A stretch of 64,000 nt of DNA from Thermomicrobium roseum DSM 5159 (GTDB lineage: Bacteria; Chloroflexota; Chloroflexia; Thermomicrobiales; Thermomicrobiaceae). This document shows positions 1 through 8,522 of this stretch, in pieces. A program made the position numbers and the translations under genes. Positions within the stretch are counted from its first letter, which is position 1; every line of letters starts with the position of its first letter. The stretch lies in assembly GCF_000021685.1 (NCBI RefSeq), contig NC_011959.1, forward strand, positions 682,001 to 746,000, read 5' to 3'. A model generated the notes under the pieces. The model did no database searches, was not told where the DNA came from, and saw only the letters and a list, made by a program, of their open reading frames with translations.

Positions 1-279
1 GCGCAGCCGCACGAGAAAACCGCGGGCAACAGCGACCTCGATCGCTCGCTGGATTTCTTGATCCGGAGAGCGATCCGTACCCCCAGGACGGATACCACGA
101 CGCAAAGCCGAATCACTGAGGAGCGCGGCAATCGGTATCGCTGAACTGCCGTGGAGGGTCGCGAGCCGGGCAGTCGCGAGTACGACCTTGATCGTTGCGA
201 CATCACGCGCTTGACTGATCAAGCGTTCGGCCAGATCGATGGGAAGACAACCGGGCACACCGACCGCATCACGCTCCAT
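1..279 (-). CDS. DnaD-like replication protein, N-terminal part (runs off the window)
   Basis: The first 93 codons of a minus-strand gene are present and the rest lies before position 1. The ATG at 279 follows a good Shine-Dalgarno (GAGGAGG) that lies over the dnaB stop, 13 bases upstream, so the gene is probably co-translated with dnaB. The protein begins MERDAVGVPGCLPIDLAE, then has a helical stretch (IKVVLATARL) and a second helix pair (QEIQRAIEVAVARGFLVRL). This spacing resembles the winged-helix N-terminal domain of DnaD, where a short GxP segment precedes the helix that fixes cell-size and replication roles. DnaD-family proteins help load the replicative helicase, and the position directly after dnaB agrees with that. 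The family call is by pattern only and the C-terminal domain cannot be seen. Confidence 0.6.
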   Translation of the reverse strand, partial: MERDAVGVPGCLPIDLAERLISQARDVATIKVVLATARLATLHGSSAIPIAALLSDSALRRGIRPGGTDRSPDQEIQRAIEVAVARGFLVRLR

Positions 280-292
280 CCGGCCTCCTCGT

Positions 293-1645
293 TCACGCAC
301 CGGGTTCGCGATAGAGTTCGAGATCGGCAAAGCGAGCTGTTCGATCGAAGAAGCGAAGGTGCACGGTATCCGTCGGTCCGTTCCGGTGCTTGGCCACGAT
401 GATTTCGGCGATTCCCCGACGGTCGGTGTCGGGGTTGTAAATCTCGTCCCGGTAAATGAAGATGACGACATCCGCATCTTGTTCCAGGCTACCGCTCTCC
501 CGCAGGTCGCTCAGGAGCGGCCGATGATCCGTTCGCGTCTCAACGGCTCGAGAGAGCTGCGACAGGGCCAGGACAGGCACGTTGAGTTCACGGGCCAGCG
601 CTTTGAGTCCGCGCGAGATTTCCGAAATCTCCTGGACGCGGTTTTCAGCTCGGCGGGCGTGCATCAGCTGAAGGTAATCGACGATCACGAGGTCGAGGCC
701 GTGCTCGGCCATCAGGCGTCGAGCCTTGCTGCGGAGTTCCATGACGCTGATTCCGGGCGTATCGTCGATGAAGATCCTAGCTTCAGCCAAGCGACCGAAG
801 GCTCGCGAGATCGCGTCCCACTCTTGCTCGTCGATATAGCCGAGACGGAGCCGGTGCGTATCGATTCCTGTCTCCATAGCTAAGAGGCGCTGGACGAGTT
901 GTTCAGCCGACATTTCGAGGCTAAAGATGGCGACCACTTTGCCCGCCTTGACGGCGGCATGATGGGCGATGCTGAGCTGGAAGGACGTCTTTCCCACCGA
1001 GGGGCGTGCCGCCAGGATGATCAAGTCCGAGCGTTGGAGTCCTCCAGTGAGTTTGTCCAGATCGGCGAACCCGGTGGGAACGCCGATGACTTCGCCGCGG
1101 TGCTGCTGGATATAGTCGAGCTTCTCGAAGAACTGCTCGAGCACTTGACCGACGGAAACGAAGTCACGACTCGCTCGGCGCTGCGAGACATCGAAGATGA
1201 GGCGCTCGGCTCGCTCGATCGCTTCGTCCGCTTCGATTCGTTCGTCGAAGCCGAGGCGAACGATTTCCGTTCCAGCGCCGATCAGTCGGCGCAAAGTCGC
1301 TGTGCGCTCGACGATCCGAGCATAGTATTCGACGTGGACGGCGCTCGGCACCACGCTGAGGAGCTCAGTGAGGTAGGCGACGCCGCCGGCATCGTCGAGG
1401 CGTCCGGTCCGTTCGAGTTCGTCGACGACCGTCACGAAGTCGGCGGGTACCCGCCGGTTGTAAAGGTCGAGCAGAGCCTGGTAGATGATACTATGGCTCC
1501 CGCGAAAGAAATCGTCAGGTCGGAGGAAGGAAGCAACCCGAATGATGGCGTCGCGATCGATGAGCAGGCTACCGAGCACGGCCTGCTCGGCCTCGATATT
1601 GTGCGGCGGTAACCGCTCGATGGCCTCGGCAGTCGTGCTCGTCAT
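293..1645 (-). CDS. dnaB: Replicative DNA helicase DnaB
   Basis: This is a 450-residue hexameric 5'-3' helicase that unwinds the chromosomal fork. The N-terminal interaction domain starts at PHNIEAEQAVLGSLL. The RecA-type motor domain contains Walker A (ARPSVGKTS, near residue 215), a Walker B-type strand (LDLVIVDYLQLM) and the late SDLRESGSLEQDADVV segment typical of DnaB. Length is normal and there is no intein. The ATG at 1645 has an AGGAG overlapping the end of rplI, so rplI, dnaB and the DnaD-like gene form one operon. The rplI-dnaB pairing is common in bacteria. Identification is secure. Confidence 0.97.
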   Translation of the reverse strand: MTSTTAEAIERLPPHNIEAEQAVLGSLLIDRDAIIRVASFLRPDDFFRGSHSIIYQALLDLYNRRVPADFVTVVDELERTGRLDDAGGVAYLTELLSVVPSAVHVEYYARIVERTATLRRLIGAGTEIVRLGFDERIEADEAIERAERLIFDVSQRRASRDFVSVGQVLEQFFEKLDYIQQHRGEVIGVPTGFADLDKLTGGLQRSDLIILAARPSVGKTSFQLSIAHHAAVKAGKVVAIFSLEMSAEQLVQRLLAMETGIDTHRLRLGYIDEQEWDAISRAFGRLAEARIFIDDTPGISVMELRSKARRLMAEHGLDLVIVDYLQLMHARRAENRVQEISEISRGLKALARELNVPVLALSQLSRAVETRTDHRPLLSDLRESGSLEQDADVVIFIYRDEIYNPDTDRRGIAEIIVAKHRNGPTDTVHLRFFDRTARFADLELYREPGA

Positions 1646-1658
1646 GGCACACTCCTGC

Positions 1659-2132
1659 TCATTCGTTCTCGCCAGCTCGACCGCCTTCTTCTGGTACGAC
1701 CTCGACGATCACGGTGGGGCGAAGACTGCCGACCAGGTGAATCGGGACCCGGTGTTCGCCGAGCGAGCGGATCGGTTCTTCTAGCTCGACTGCCCGTCGG
1801 TCGATCTCGTGACCGACCAGCTGGCTGAGTCGTTCGGCGATGTCGCGTCCCGTGATGGACCCGTAGAGTCGTCCGCTCTCACCGACGCGGGCTGGGATAA
1901 CCACACGGAATCCCTCGAGGCGCTGGGCGAGGTCGCGGAGTGCCTGCTCGGCCCGTTCGATCCGGCGACGCTGCGCCGCGAGCCGTGCTTGCGCGACCGC
2001 AACACGGTCAGGGGTTGCTGGTTCGGCGAGCCGCTGGGGGATCAGGTAATTGCGGGCAAACCCATCGGACACGCTCTGGATCGTGCCGGCCTTTCCGACG
2101 TTGGGAACATCGCGGAGCAAGATGACCTTCAT
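1659..2132 (-). CDS. rplI: 50S ribosomal protein bL9
   Basis: The 157-residue product matches bL9: the N-terminal rRNA-binding domain MKVILLRDVPNVGKAGTI with GFARNYLIPQRLA, then a long central helix rich in Ala and Arg, and a C-terminal domain that binds 23S rRNA at the L1 stalk base. Two adjacent starts are possible, GTG at 2135 and ATG at 2132; the ATG gives the canonical MKVILL and a better distance to the GAGAGA upstream. It is the first gene of the operon leading to dnaB, only 13 bases away. The usual partners rpsF, ssb and rpsR are not here. Confidence 0.96.
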   Translation of the reverse strand: MKVILLRDVPNVGKAGTIQSVSDGFARNYLIPQRLAEPATPDRVAVAQARLAAQRRRIERAEQALRDLAQRLEGFRVVIPARVGESGRLYGSITGRDIAERLSQLVGHEIDRRAVELEEPIRSLGEHRVPIHLVGSLRPTVIVEVVPEEGGRAGENE

Positions 2133-2167
2133 CACTTCTCTCCCACTCGTGTCTCACGACGACCGCA

Positions 2168-2190
2168 GGGTGTCCGTACACCCAGTGTAC
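2168..2190 (-). promoter_or_regulatory. Overlapping inverted repeats in the rplI leader
   Basis: Two perfect repeats share their middle arm: GGGTGT-ccgt-ACACCC (2168-2183) and GTACAC-cca-GTGTAC (2176-2190). They lie between the rplI promoter and start codon, so in RNA only one hairpin can form at a time. This could be a protein-binding site or a simple attenuator; neither is shown by the sequence alone. Confidence 0.4.
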
Positions 2191-2200
2191 CACGTCGTCA

Positions 2201-2230
2201 ACTATACCGAGAAGCCCACGCGGATCGCAA
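2201..2230 (-). promoter_or_regulatory. Promoter of rplI-dnaB operon
   Basis: On the minus strand there is TTGCGA (2225-2230), an 18-base spacer and TATAGT (2201-2206), giving a leader of about 60 bases before rplI. The rest of the intergenic stretch up to 2491 shows no gene or clear structure. Confidence 0.6.
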
Positions 2231-2491
2231 TTTTGACGCCCAGGCACAAGGGAAAGTCGAGTTCCTGCATGAACGAAAAACCGGCTGTCACGAATTTACC
2301 TGGCATCCGGGTGATCAGCGATCCGGCGCCGAGAAGCCGAGAAGAGGTCGAGAGCGATGGGGCCCGGACCACCGTCGATAGCGAAGAAGCCCTGCGTTGC
2401 TGCCGAGAGATCAGCAGCGCCAAGGGCAGCACTGTCTCAGTCAACTGGACTAAGCGGGCACTAGGTATAAGGTCATGAGAGAGCTGGACTA

Positions 2492-2521
2492 TTGACAGGC
2501 GGACACGTTCGTTGCTAGACT
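2492..2521 (+). promoter_or_regulatory. Promoter of the DUF4258 gene
   Basis: TTGACA (2492-2497), an 18-base spacer and TAGACT (2516-2521) make a near-consensus sigma-70 promoter. Its predicted start near 2528 excludes translation from the TTG at 2512 and therefore bears on the start of the following gene. Confidence 0.65.
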
Positions 2522-2571
2522 TTGCGCGCACGAGGAAAAGGCAGGGTAGCCTTGCAGAAAGGAGCAGTGCC

Positions 2572-2883
2572 ATCGTCGAGCGGACGTTCGTCTTGACTGA
2601 CCACGCTCGCGAGCGTTGTGCGGAGCGGGGAATCCGACCCGCGCAAATCGAGTTCGTGCTGAAGTACGGGCGCCTTTTCCATGGACCGGATTGTCTGGTC
2701 GTCTATTTCGGGCACCGTGAAGTTCAGCAGCATCGAGCGAGAGGCAGTTGGATCGAGCGTCTGGAAGGTTTGACGATCGTGCTGAAGCCTGATGGCCGCA
2801 CGGTCTGCACAGCGTACAAGAACCGCAGTGGGCTGCGGGGAGCTGGACGCAAGCGGGACGTGCTCTTCGCCGAGACTGCCTGA
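2572..2883 (+). CDS. DUF4258 family small protein
   Basis: About 103 residues with the DUF4258 pattern: an opening strand and helix TDHARERCAERGIRPAQIE, a FVLKYGRLF segment and a closing pair of strands (LTIVLKPDGRTVCTAYKN). The family is related in fold to RelE-type toxins, but many chromosomal copies stand alone and their role is unknown; no antitoxin gene is next to it. The start is odd. A strong Shine-Dalgarno AGAAAGGAG (2556-2564) sits seven bases before an in-frame ATC at 2572; the only in-frame standard starts are TTG at 2512, which lies inside the promoter, and TTG at 2593, which is too far from the Shine-Dalgarno. The reading frame is certain, the start is not. Confidence 0.7.
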   Translation: MVERTFVLTDHARERCAERGIRPAQIEFVLKYGRLFHGPDCLVVYFGHREVQQHRARGSWIERLEGLTIVLKPDGRTVCTAYKNRSGLRGAGRKRDVLFAETA

Positions 2884-2913
2884 GGTCGTCGTGACGGGTG
2901 GCTACCCTGCCTT

Positions 2914-3699
2914 TCAACCTCGTGTCTCGGTTTTTTCGGCGGATTCCTGTCCCAACAGCCGACGGACAATCTCGTAAAGAGCGATCGACCCGGCAACGGC
3001 TGCATTGAGCGATTCGATTTGTCCCAGCATCGGGATGATGACTTGTACATCGGCTCGTTTGAGGAGAACCGGTGAGAGGCCATGCCCCTCAGCGCCGACC
3101 AGCAGAACCAGCGGGAGTGGCAAGGGAGCCCGGAAAAGCGACTGGGCGTTCGGTCCCGGTTCCAAGGCGACGATCCAGTAGCCGTGCTCACGGAGCGTGT
3201 CGACCGCGCGAGCGAGGTTGGTGACGAGTGTGATCTGGAGGTGCTCGACAGCTCCGGCTGAAGCGTTGACCACGGCCGGCGTGATACCAGCAGCGCGCCG
3301 TTCCGGCAGGACGACCCCACGCACGCCAGCCGCCTCAGCAGTGCGGAGCAAGGTCGCGATATTCTGGGGATCCTGCAGATGGTCGAGCAGGAGGACGATG
3401 CTCTCCGGTGCCGGGTCGAGTAACGTCGCGAAATCGACGTACGGGTACGGACTGGTCTCGAGAACGACCCCCTGGTGATTGACAGAGCCAACCATCCGGT
3501 CGAGTTCGCTGCGCGGGATGACGATGACCGGAATACCGCGGACGCGCGCTGCTTCCATCAGCGCCACGATACGGCCATGCGTCTCGATCCCGCTCGCGAC
3601 AAAGAGTCGTCGGTGACGTCGCCGTCCCCTGAGGGCTTCCGCGACCGCGTTACGACCGTAGAGATACTCGCTCGGCCGACCGGGCTGTAACCGCCTCAT
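2914..3699 (-). CDS. rlmB: 23S rRNA (guanosine-2'-O-)-methyltransferase RlmB (TrmH/SpoU family)
   Basis: A 261-residue SPOUT methyltransferase that uses SAM to methylate the 2'-OH of a guanosine in 23S rRNA. The N-terminal substrate-binding domain (SEYLYGRNAVAEAL) is followed by the knotted catalytic domain with motif 1 (DPQNIATLLRTAEAAGV, catalytic Asn and Arg), motif 2 (LLVGAEGHGLSP) and motif 3 (IPMLGQIESLNAAVAGSIAL). The ATG at 3699 overlaps the cysS stop as ATGA, which marks translational coupling; a longer frame reaching into cysS is ignored. The cysS-rlmB order is a common bacterial arrangement. A close TrmH paralogue with another target cannot be fully excluded. Confidence 0.9.
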   Translation of the reverse strand: MRRLQPGRPSEYLYGRNAVAEALRGRRRHRRLFVASGIETHGRIVALMEAARVRGIPVIVIPRSELDRMVGSVNHQGVVLETSPYPYVDFATLLDPAPESIVLLLDHLQDPQNIATLLRTAEAAGVRGVVLPERRAAGITPAVVNASAGAVEHLQITLVTNLARAVDTLREHGYWIVALEPGPNAQSLFRAPLPLPLVLLVGAEGHGLSPVLLKRADVQVIIPMLGQIESLNAAVAGSIALYEIVRRLLGQESAEKTETRG

Positions 3700-5093
3700 G
3701 TCCAACGCCAGGTCGTTCCGCCCGGTGTATCCTCGACGAGGACGCCGAGTTCGTTGAGCCGACCGCGAATGTAGTCCGCCAGTTCCCATTGACGCTGGGC
3801 CCGTAAGCGTGCTCGCACGTCGAGAAGAAGGTCGATGAAGGGTTCCGCTGACTGGCGACCGGTCGATTGCTCGTCGAACCGGAAGCCGAGCACAGTCGCG
3901 AGTTCGAGTAAGGTGAACTGAGCGTAGCGGATCGCCTCCAATCGCTCGCCAGAGGCTCGTGCTCGATTGATGGCACGGGCTAACTCGAAAAGGCGGGCGA
4001 GCGCGACAGGGGTGTCGAAGTCGTCGTCCATGGCTTGACGGAAGGCGAGTCGCGTCGCATCGGCGAGCGTGGCGAGTTCGTGCTCCGGGCGGTTCGGTAA
4101 CTCAGCCGGTTCGACGCCCTGCACAGCGAGCCGCAGTCGATCGAAGCCTCGGGTTGCTGCCTCGAACGCTTCCTCGGTGAAGGTGAGGGGACTACGATAG
4201 TGCGAGCTGAGCACCAGCAAGCGGAAGGGGCCAGCACCGTTCCGCGCCAGGAGTTCGCGAATGGTGATCAAGTTGCCGATCGATTTGCTCATCTTTTCGC
4301 CACCGAGCTGGAGGAGTCCATTGTGCAGCCAGTAACGGACGAACGGCTTCTTTCCGGTAAAAGCCTCGGATTGAGCGATTTCGTTCTCGTGGTGGGGAAA
4401 AATGAGATCCGCTCCCCCGCCATGAATGTCGATCTGTTCACCGAGATGCCGATAGATCATAGCGCTGCATTCGATATGCCATCCGGGGCGTCCGGGGCCC
4501 CATGGACTGTCCCACGCTGGCTCGCCCGGTTTGGCAGCCTTCCAGAGAGCAAAGTCCATGGGATGCTCCTTGCGGGGATCGATTTCGACACGGGCGCCGG
4601 CTAGCATCTCCTCCAGCGTGCGGTGTGAGAGTTTCCCGTATTCCGGGAACGAAAGAACGCGGAAGTAGACATCTCCGTCGATCGTGTAGGCATGTCCTTT
4701 GACGAGAAGACCCTTGACCATCTCGATGATGGTCGGTATCTCCTGAGTGGCACGGGGGTAGATCGTCGCCGGTTTGATGTTGAGCGCGGCTGTCTCATCG
4801 AGCCAGGCATCGATGAGTTGCTCAGCCAGTTCATGAGGGGGCAGGCCGAGCGTGGCGGCGCGCTGAATGATCTTGTCGTCGATGTCGGTGAAGTTCATCG
4901 CGAAGGTGACACGATAGCCGCTGTACTCGAGATACCGGCGAATCATATCGAAGACGATCGCTGACATGGCATGACCGATATGGGCATCGCTATAGACGGT
5001 CGGCCCGCACACATACATGCGCACGTGCCCAGGCTCCAATGTTTCGAACTGTTCCTTCTCTCGGGTCAGCGTGTTCGTCACGCGCAACGTCAT
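3696..5093 (-). CDS. cysS: Cysteinyl-tRNA synthetase
   Basis: A 465-residue class I aminoacyl-tRNA synthetase that charges tRNA-Cys. Visible are the first zinc ligand in MYVCGPTVYSDAHIGHA together with the HIGH motif, the zinc site continuing in WHIECSAMIYRHLG and the following HGGGADLIFPHHENE, and the KMSKS loop (EKMSKSIGNL). The C-terminal helical DALR-type region follows. Length is usual for the family. The ATG at 5093 has a GAGGAGA seven to eight bases upstream. It is the first gene of a two-gene unit with rlmB. Confidence 0.97.
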   Translation of the reverse strand: MTLRVTNTLTREKEQFETLEPGHVRMYVCGPTVYSDAHIGHAMSAIVFDMIRRYLEYSGYRVTFAMNFTDIDDKIIQRAATLGLPPHELAEQLIDAWLDETAALNIKPATIYPRATQEIPTIIEMVKGLLVKGHAYTIDGDVYFRVLSFPEYGKLSHRTLEEMLAGARVEIDPRKEHPMDFALWKAAKPGEPAWDSPWGPGRPGWHIECSAMIYRHLGEQIDIHGGGADLIFPHHENEIAQSEAFTGKKPFVRYWLHNGLLQLGGEKMSKSIGNLITIRELLARNGAGPFRLLVLSSHYRSPLTFTEEAFEAATRGFDRLRLAVQGVEPAELPNRPEHELATLADATRLAFRQAMDDDFDTPVALARLFELARAINRARASGERLEAIRYAQFTLLELATVLGFRFDEQSTGRQSAEPFIDLLLDVRARLRAQRQWELADYIRGRLNELGVLVEDTPGGTTWRWT

Positions 5094-5161
5094 CGGTTCG
5101 TTCTCCTCGCGTCACCGTCGCGTCCCACCAGAGCATACCTGAAGCCTGCACGGATCAGATC

Positions 5162-5196
5162 AGAAAAGAAGCGGGCGACCAGGATCGGTCGCCCGC
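5162..5196 (-). terminator. Rho-independent terminator after the FmdB-family gene
   Basis: A perfect 10-bp stem (GCGGGCGACC, 5171-5180, with GGTCGCCCGC, 5187-5196) and a six-base loop; on the minus strand it is followed by TTCTTTTCT. It sits between the small zinc-ribbon gene and cysS. Confidence 0.85.
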
Positions 5197-5216
5197 TCAC
5201 CGCTCTGATGAGAAAG

Positions 5217-5462
5217 TCAGTCATCCTTGGAGCTGGACGAGACGGTCTCCGAGCTGCTTTCGCTCTTCCCGTTAGAGCTTCCGGAACGCTTGTAGTCCGT
5301 GATGTAAAAGCCGGATCCCTTGAAGATGATCCCGGCGGGATAGAGCAAACGACGGACAGCGTTGCCGCAACTCGGGCAACTGGCGACTGGTTCGTCAGAG
5401 AAGCGCTGCTTGACCTCGAAGCGATGGCCACAGGTCGTGCATTCGTATTCGTAGATCGGCAT
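5217..5462 (-). CDS. FmdB-family zinc-ribbon protein
   Basis: An 81-residue protein beginning MPIYEYECTTCGHRFEV with a second CPSCG knuckle at about residues 33-36, which together form the zinc ribbon of the FmdB/CxxC_CxxC regulatory family. The tail after residue 60 is rich in Ser, Lys and Asp and probably disordered. A strong Shine-Dalgarno (GGAGGGG) precedes the ATG at 5462. It has its own promoter and terminator, so it is a single-gene unit between polA and cysS. Proteins of this family are widespread and mostly of unknown function; FmdB itself was named as a putative regulator of an amidase. Confidence 0.88.
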   Translation of the reverse strand: MPIYEYECTTCGHRFEVKQRFSDEPVASCPSCGNAVRRLLYPAGIIFKGSGFYITDYKRSGSSNGKSESSSETVSSSSKDD

Positions 5463-5510
5463 CGACCACCCCTCCTGCGTGGCAAGAGTCGATCGCGTCC
5501 CGCCCGGAAA

Positions 5511-5539
5511 ATTGTAATCGCCGTCGCATCCTTGAGCAA
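5511..5539 (-). promoter_or_regulatory. Promoter of the FmdB-family gene
   Basis: Minus-strand TTGCTC (5534-5539), a 17-base spacer and TACAAT (5511-5516), about 50 bases before the start codon and overlapping nothing but the polA 3' flank. Confidence 0.6.
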
Positions 5540-5542
5540 GGT

Positions 5543-8296
5543 CTAGTGGGAGAGTTTCACTCGAACCGGCTCAAGGTCAGCCCAATTGGGCCCCGCTTTG
5601 GCATCGACTTCGAGTGGCACGCTGAGTTCGACGACGCGACTCATGCGTGTCGTGACGAGTTCCGTTGTCGTCGCAAGTTCCGACTCCGGTACCTCCAGGA
5701 CGAGTTCGTCATGAACCTGGAGCAGCATGCGGCTGCGCAAGCCGCGTTCGGCCAGCGCTCGGTGGACAGCGATCATGGCCAACTTCATAATATCGGCTGC
5801 GGTGCCTTGCAGCGGCATATTGACCGCCATCCGTTCGGCCGCCTGCCGTCGTGCCGGGTTGGAGGAGGTGATTTCGGGCAAGTATCGCCGCCGGCCGAAG
5901 AGCGTTTCGACGTAACCGAGTTCGGCCGCACGGCGTCTCGTTTCTTCGAGATAACGGGCGACGCCGGGGAAGCGCTGAAAATACGCTTCGATGAAGCGCT
6001 GTGCGTCTTGACGGCTCATACCGGTGTCGCGAGCGAGGCCGTACGCTTGCATCCCATACATGATGCCGAAATTGACGACTTTCGCGATGCGACGCATCTC
6101 TGGCGTGACCGCGTCGAGTGGGACCCCGAACACTTCAGACGCGGTAGCCGCGTGAATGTCCTTGCCTTCAGCGAAGGCACGCAGGAGTGCGGGATCCTGA
6201 CTGAAGTGAGCCATCAGGCGAAGCTCGATCTGCGAGTAGTCAACTGAAAGAAGCAGGATCGGTTCATCGGCGATTCGATAACCTGGGCGATTGTCAGCGA
6301 TGAAGGCGCGGCGAACGGCGAGTCCCAGCTCGCCGCGAGCAGGAATGTTCTGAAGGTTCGGGTCGGAGGAGCTCAAGCGGCCGGTGGCCGCGACAGTTTG
6401 ATGGAAAATCGTGTGGACGCGTCCGGTTTGGGGATGGACTTGCCGCGGTAAGGCATCGACGTACGTCGACTTCAATTTGAGGAGTTGCCGGTATTCCAAA
6501 ATCGCCTCGACGATGGGGTGGGTATCGCGGAGATTCTCGAGCACTTCTTGAGAAACTGAATACCCAGTCTTGGTTCGTTTGCCGCGAGGCAGGCCGAGTT
6601 CGTCGAAGAGCAGGGTGCTCAACTGTTGTGGCGAGTTGATGTTGAAGGGATGCCCAGCCAGTTCGTAGATGCGTCGCTCGAGCGCATGCAGCTGACCGTC
6701 CAGCATGATGGAGAGCTGTTCGAGGTACGGCACATCGATCGCGATTCCCGCCTTTTCCATGTCGATCAGTACATCGATGAGAGGAAGTTCGATTTCGGTG
6801 AACAGCCGGAGTTGATTGTGGGCTTCGAGTTGTGGACGAAGTACCTCGACTAACCGGTATGTCGCCTCGACGTCGGCACAGGCGTATTGCGTGACCCGTG
6901 CGATCTCGGCGCGATCCATCGTGAGTTGCTTCTTGCCCCGTCCAATTAGCTCGGTGATTTCCTCCATCTCCCACCCGAGCTTCGTGAATGCCAATTCTTT
7001 GAGGCCGACAGCATTTTCGCCCAGTAGGTAGGCGGCGATCATCGTATCGAAGTCGATGTGTGGTCGGGGAAAACCGGCACGTTCCAAGACCAGGGCATCG
7101 TATTTGCCGTGGTGCGCATAACGTTGCTTCTCTGGATGGCGCAGGAAGGGCGCCAGTCGTTGCAACACCTGTTCGATATCGAGTTGGGTATCACCCGTCG
7201 TGTGTCCGAGCGGCACGTAATAGCTCCGGTCGGGAGCTGTCGCCAACGCGATGCCCACGAGGTCGGCGTACATGGGATGCAAAGCTGTCGTCTCTACATC
7301 GAGCGCAAAGGCCTGACAGGTTTCCAAATCCCGGACAAGGTCGCTCAAATCGGCATCGGTCAGGACGGCGCGTCGCTGACTCGCTGGTGCCGCCGTCTTC
7401 CGCACCGGCTGGCGCGGTTGCGGAAGTCGAGGAACCAGGCTGCGGAACTCGAGTTCGCGAAACAGCTGGAGGACCCGTTCCCGGTCGAAATCGCCGAAGC
7501 GAGCCTGTTCGAGGTCGAGGGTGATGTCTGCATCGCGAACGATGGTGGCGAGGCGGCGACTTGCGAGAACGGTTTCGCGGGCCGCCCGAAGCGCCTCGCG
7601 CAGTCGCGGCGGTTCGACTTCGTCGATGCGGTCGAGCATCTCCTCGAGGGAGGAGAATCGCTGGATGAGTCGTGTCGCTGTCTTCTCGCCGATTCCCGGG
7701 ACTCCAGGAATGTTGTCGGACGGATCACCGACCAGTGCCTTGTATTCGGGCAACCGTTCGGGTGGAAAGCCGTACCGCTCGATGACTGCTTGACGGTCAT
7801 AAACACGGTAATCGCCGAAGCGTTGGCGACCGGGAAGGATGACACGGACATCTTCATCGACGAGCTGGAGCAAATCGGTATCGCCGGTGACGATCAGAAC
7901 TTCGAGCCCGTTGGCAGTGGCGCGAGCAGCGAGTGTCCCGATGAGGTCATCAGCTTCGTAGCCCTCGCGCGTGACGATCGGGATTCCCAACGCATCGAGT
8001 AGTTGGCGGATTCGCTCGAGCTGGTGCTTGAGGTCATCCGGTGTTTCAGGGCGGTGAGCCTTGTATTCCTCGTAGAGTTGTTGTCGAAAGCTCCGTCCCG
8101 TATCGAAACAGACGATGACGTAATCGGGTTCGAAATCGTTCAGCACTTCCAATAACATGCTGGCGAATCCGAACACCACATGTGTCGGTTCGCCGGCACT
8201 GGTCGCGAGAGTCGGGGGCAACGCGTGATACGCGCGATAGGCGAGCCCATGTCCATCAACGAGTACCAGGCGTGGTCGACGTGAGCGCTCCGGCAT
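5543..8296 (-). CDS. polA: DNA polymerase I with 5'-3' and apparently intact 3'-5' exonuclease domains
   Basis: A 917-residue family A polymerase for Okazaki-fragment maturation and repair. The N-terminal flap nuclease starts LVDGHGLAYRAYHALPP and carries YEADDLIGTLA and GDPSDNIPGVPGIGEKTA. The middle 3'-5' exonuclease keeps the catalytic DxE (FALDVETTALHP), a motif II Asp (GKYDALVLE, though the usual Asn is His) and motif III YxxxD (YACADVEAT). The polymerase domain has DPNLQNIPARGELG, the catalytic VDYSQIELR, the O-helix RRIAKVVNFGIMYGM and HDELVLE. Many thermophilic PolA enzymes such as Taq have lost proofreading; this one appears to keep it. ATG at 8296 with AGAGGG upstream. Confidence 0.96.
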   Translation of the reverse strand: MPERSRRPRLVLVDGHGLAYRAYHALPPTLATSAGEPTHVVFGFASMLLEVLNDFEPDYVIVCFDTGRSFRQQLYEEYKAHRPETPDDLKHQLERIRQLLDALGIPIVTREGYEADDLIGTLAARATANGLEVLIVTGDTDLLQLVDEDVRVILPGRQRFGDYRVYDRQAVIERYGFPPERLPEYKALVGDPSDNIPGVPGIGEKTATRLIQRFSSLEEMLDRIDEVEPPRLREALRAARETVLASRRLATIVRDADITLDLEQARFGDFDRERVLQLFRELEFRSLVPRLPQPRQPVRKTAAPASQRRAVLTDADLSDLVRDLETCQAFALDVETTALHPMYADLVGIALATAPDRSYYVPLGHTTGDTQLDIEQVLQRLAPFLRHPEKQRYAHHGKYDALVLERAGFPRPHIDFDTMIAAYLLGENAVGLKELAFTKLGWEMEEITELIGRGKKQLTMDRAEIARVTQYACADVEATYRLVEVLRPQLEAHNQLRLFTEIELPLIDVLIDMEKAGIAIDVPYLEQLSIMLDGQLHALERRIYELAGHPFNINSPQQLSTLLFDELGLPRGKRTKTGYSVSQEVLENLRDTHPIVEAILEYRQLLKLKSTYVDALPRQVHPQTGRVHTIFHQTVAATGRLSSSDPNLQNIPARGELGLAVRRAFIADNRPGYRIADEPILLLSVDYSQIELRLMAHFSQDPALLRAFAEGKDIHAATASEVFGVPLDAVTPEMRRIAKVVNFGIMYGMQAYGLARDTGMSRQDAQRFIEAYFQRFPGVARYLEETRRRAAELGYVETLFGRRRYLPEITSSNPARRQAAERMAVNMPLQGTAADIMKLAMIAVHRALAERGLRSRMLLQVHDELVLEVPESELATTTELVTTRMSRVVELSVPLEVDAKAGPNWADLEPVRVKLSH

Positions 8297-8319
8297 GGCA
8301 CCCTCTCCTCGTCGCGGGG

Positions 8320-8325
8320 ATTATA
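8320..8325 (-). promoter_or_regulatory. Probable -10 box of polA
   Basis: A perfect minus-strand TATAAT lies 24 bases before the polA ATG, implying a very short leader. No convincing -35 element is seen at 16-18 bases, so the assignment is tentative. Confidence 0.4.
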
Positions 8326-8413
8326 GACGAGACCAAGGCGTCGTCTCAGGATTTTCTCAGGCCGGAAGAGTAGGCTCGGTGAAGAGCAGGATCAGAGCTC
8401 GGCGGCGGCCGCT

Positions 8414-8422
8414 TGCTATAAT
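8414..8422 (+). promoter_or_regulatory. Extended -10 promoter for the moxR operon
   Basis: TGCTATAAT (8414-8422) is a perfect extended -10 box about 100 bases before moxR. The -35 region is poor, as is usual for extended -10 promoters. It is divergent from the polA promoter. Confidence 0.5.
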
Positions 8423-8522
8423 TCGCATGCTCCTGTGGGTCGGATAGAAAGATCGCTGATCGGTCCGAGCAAATGGTGGTCGAGAGGGTGACCAAAGACG
8501 CGTGACGGGGACGGAAAGAGCG

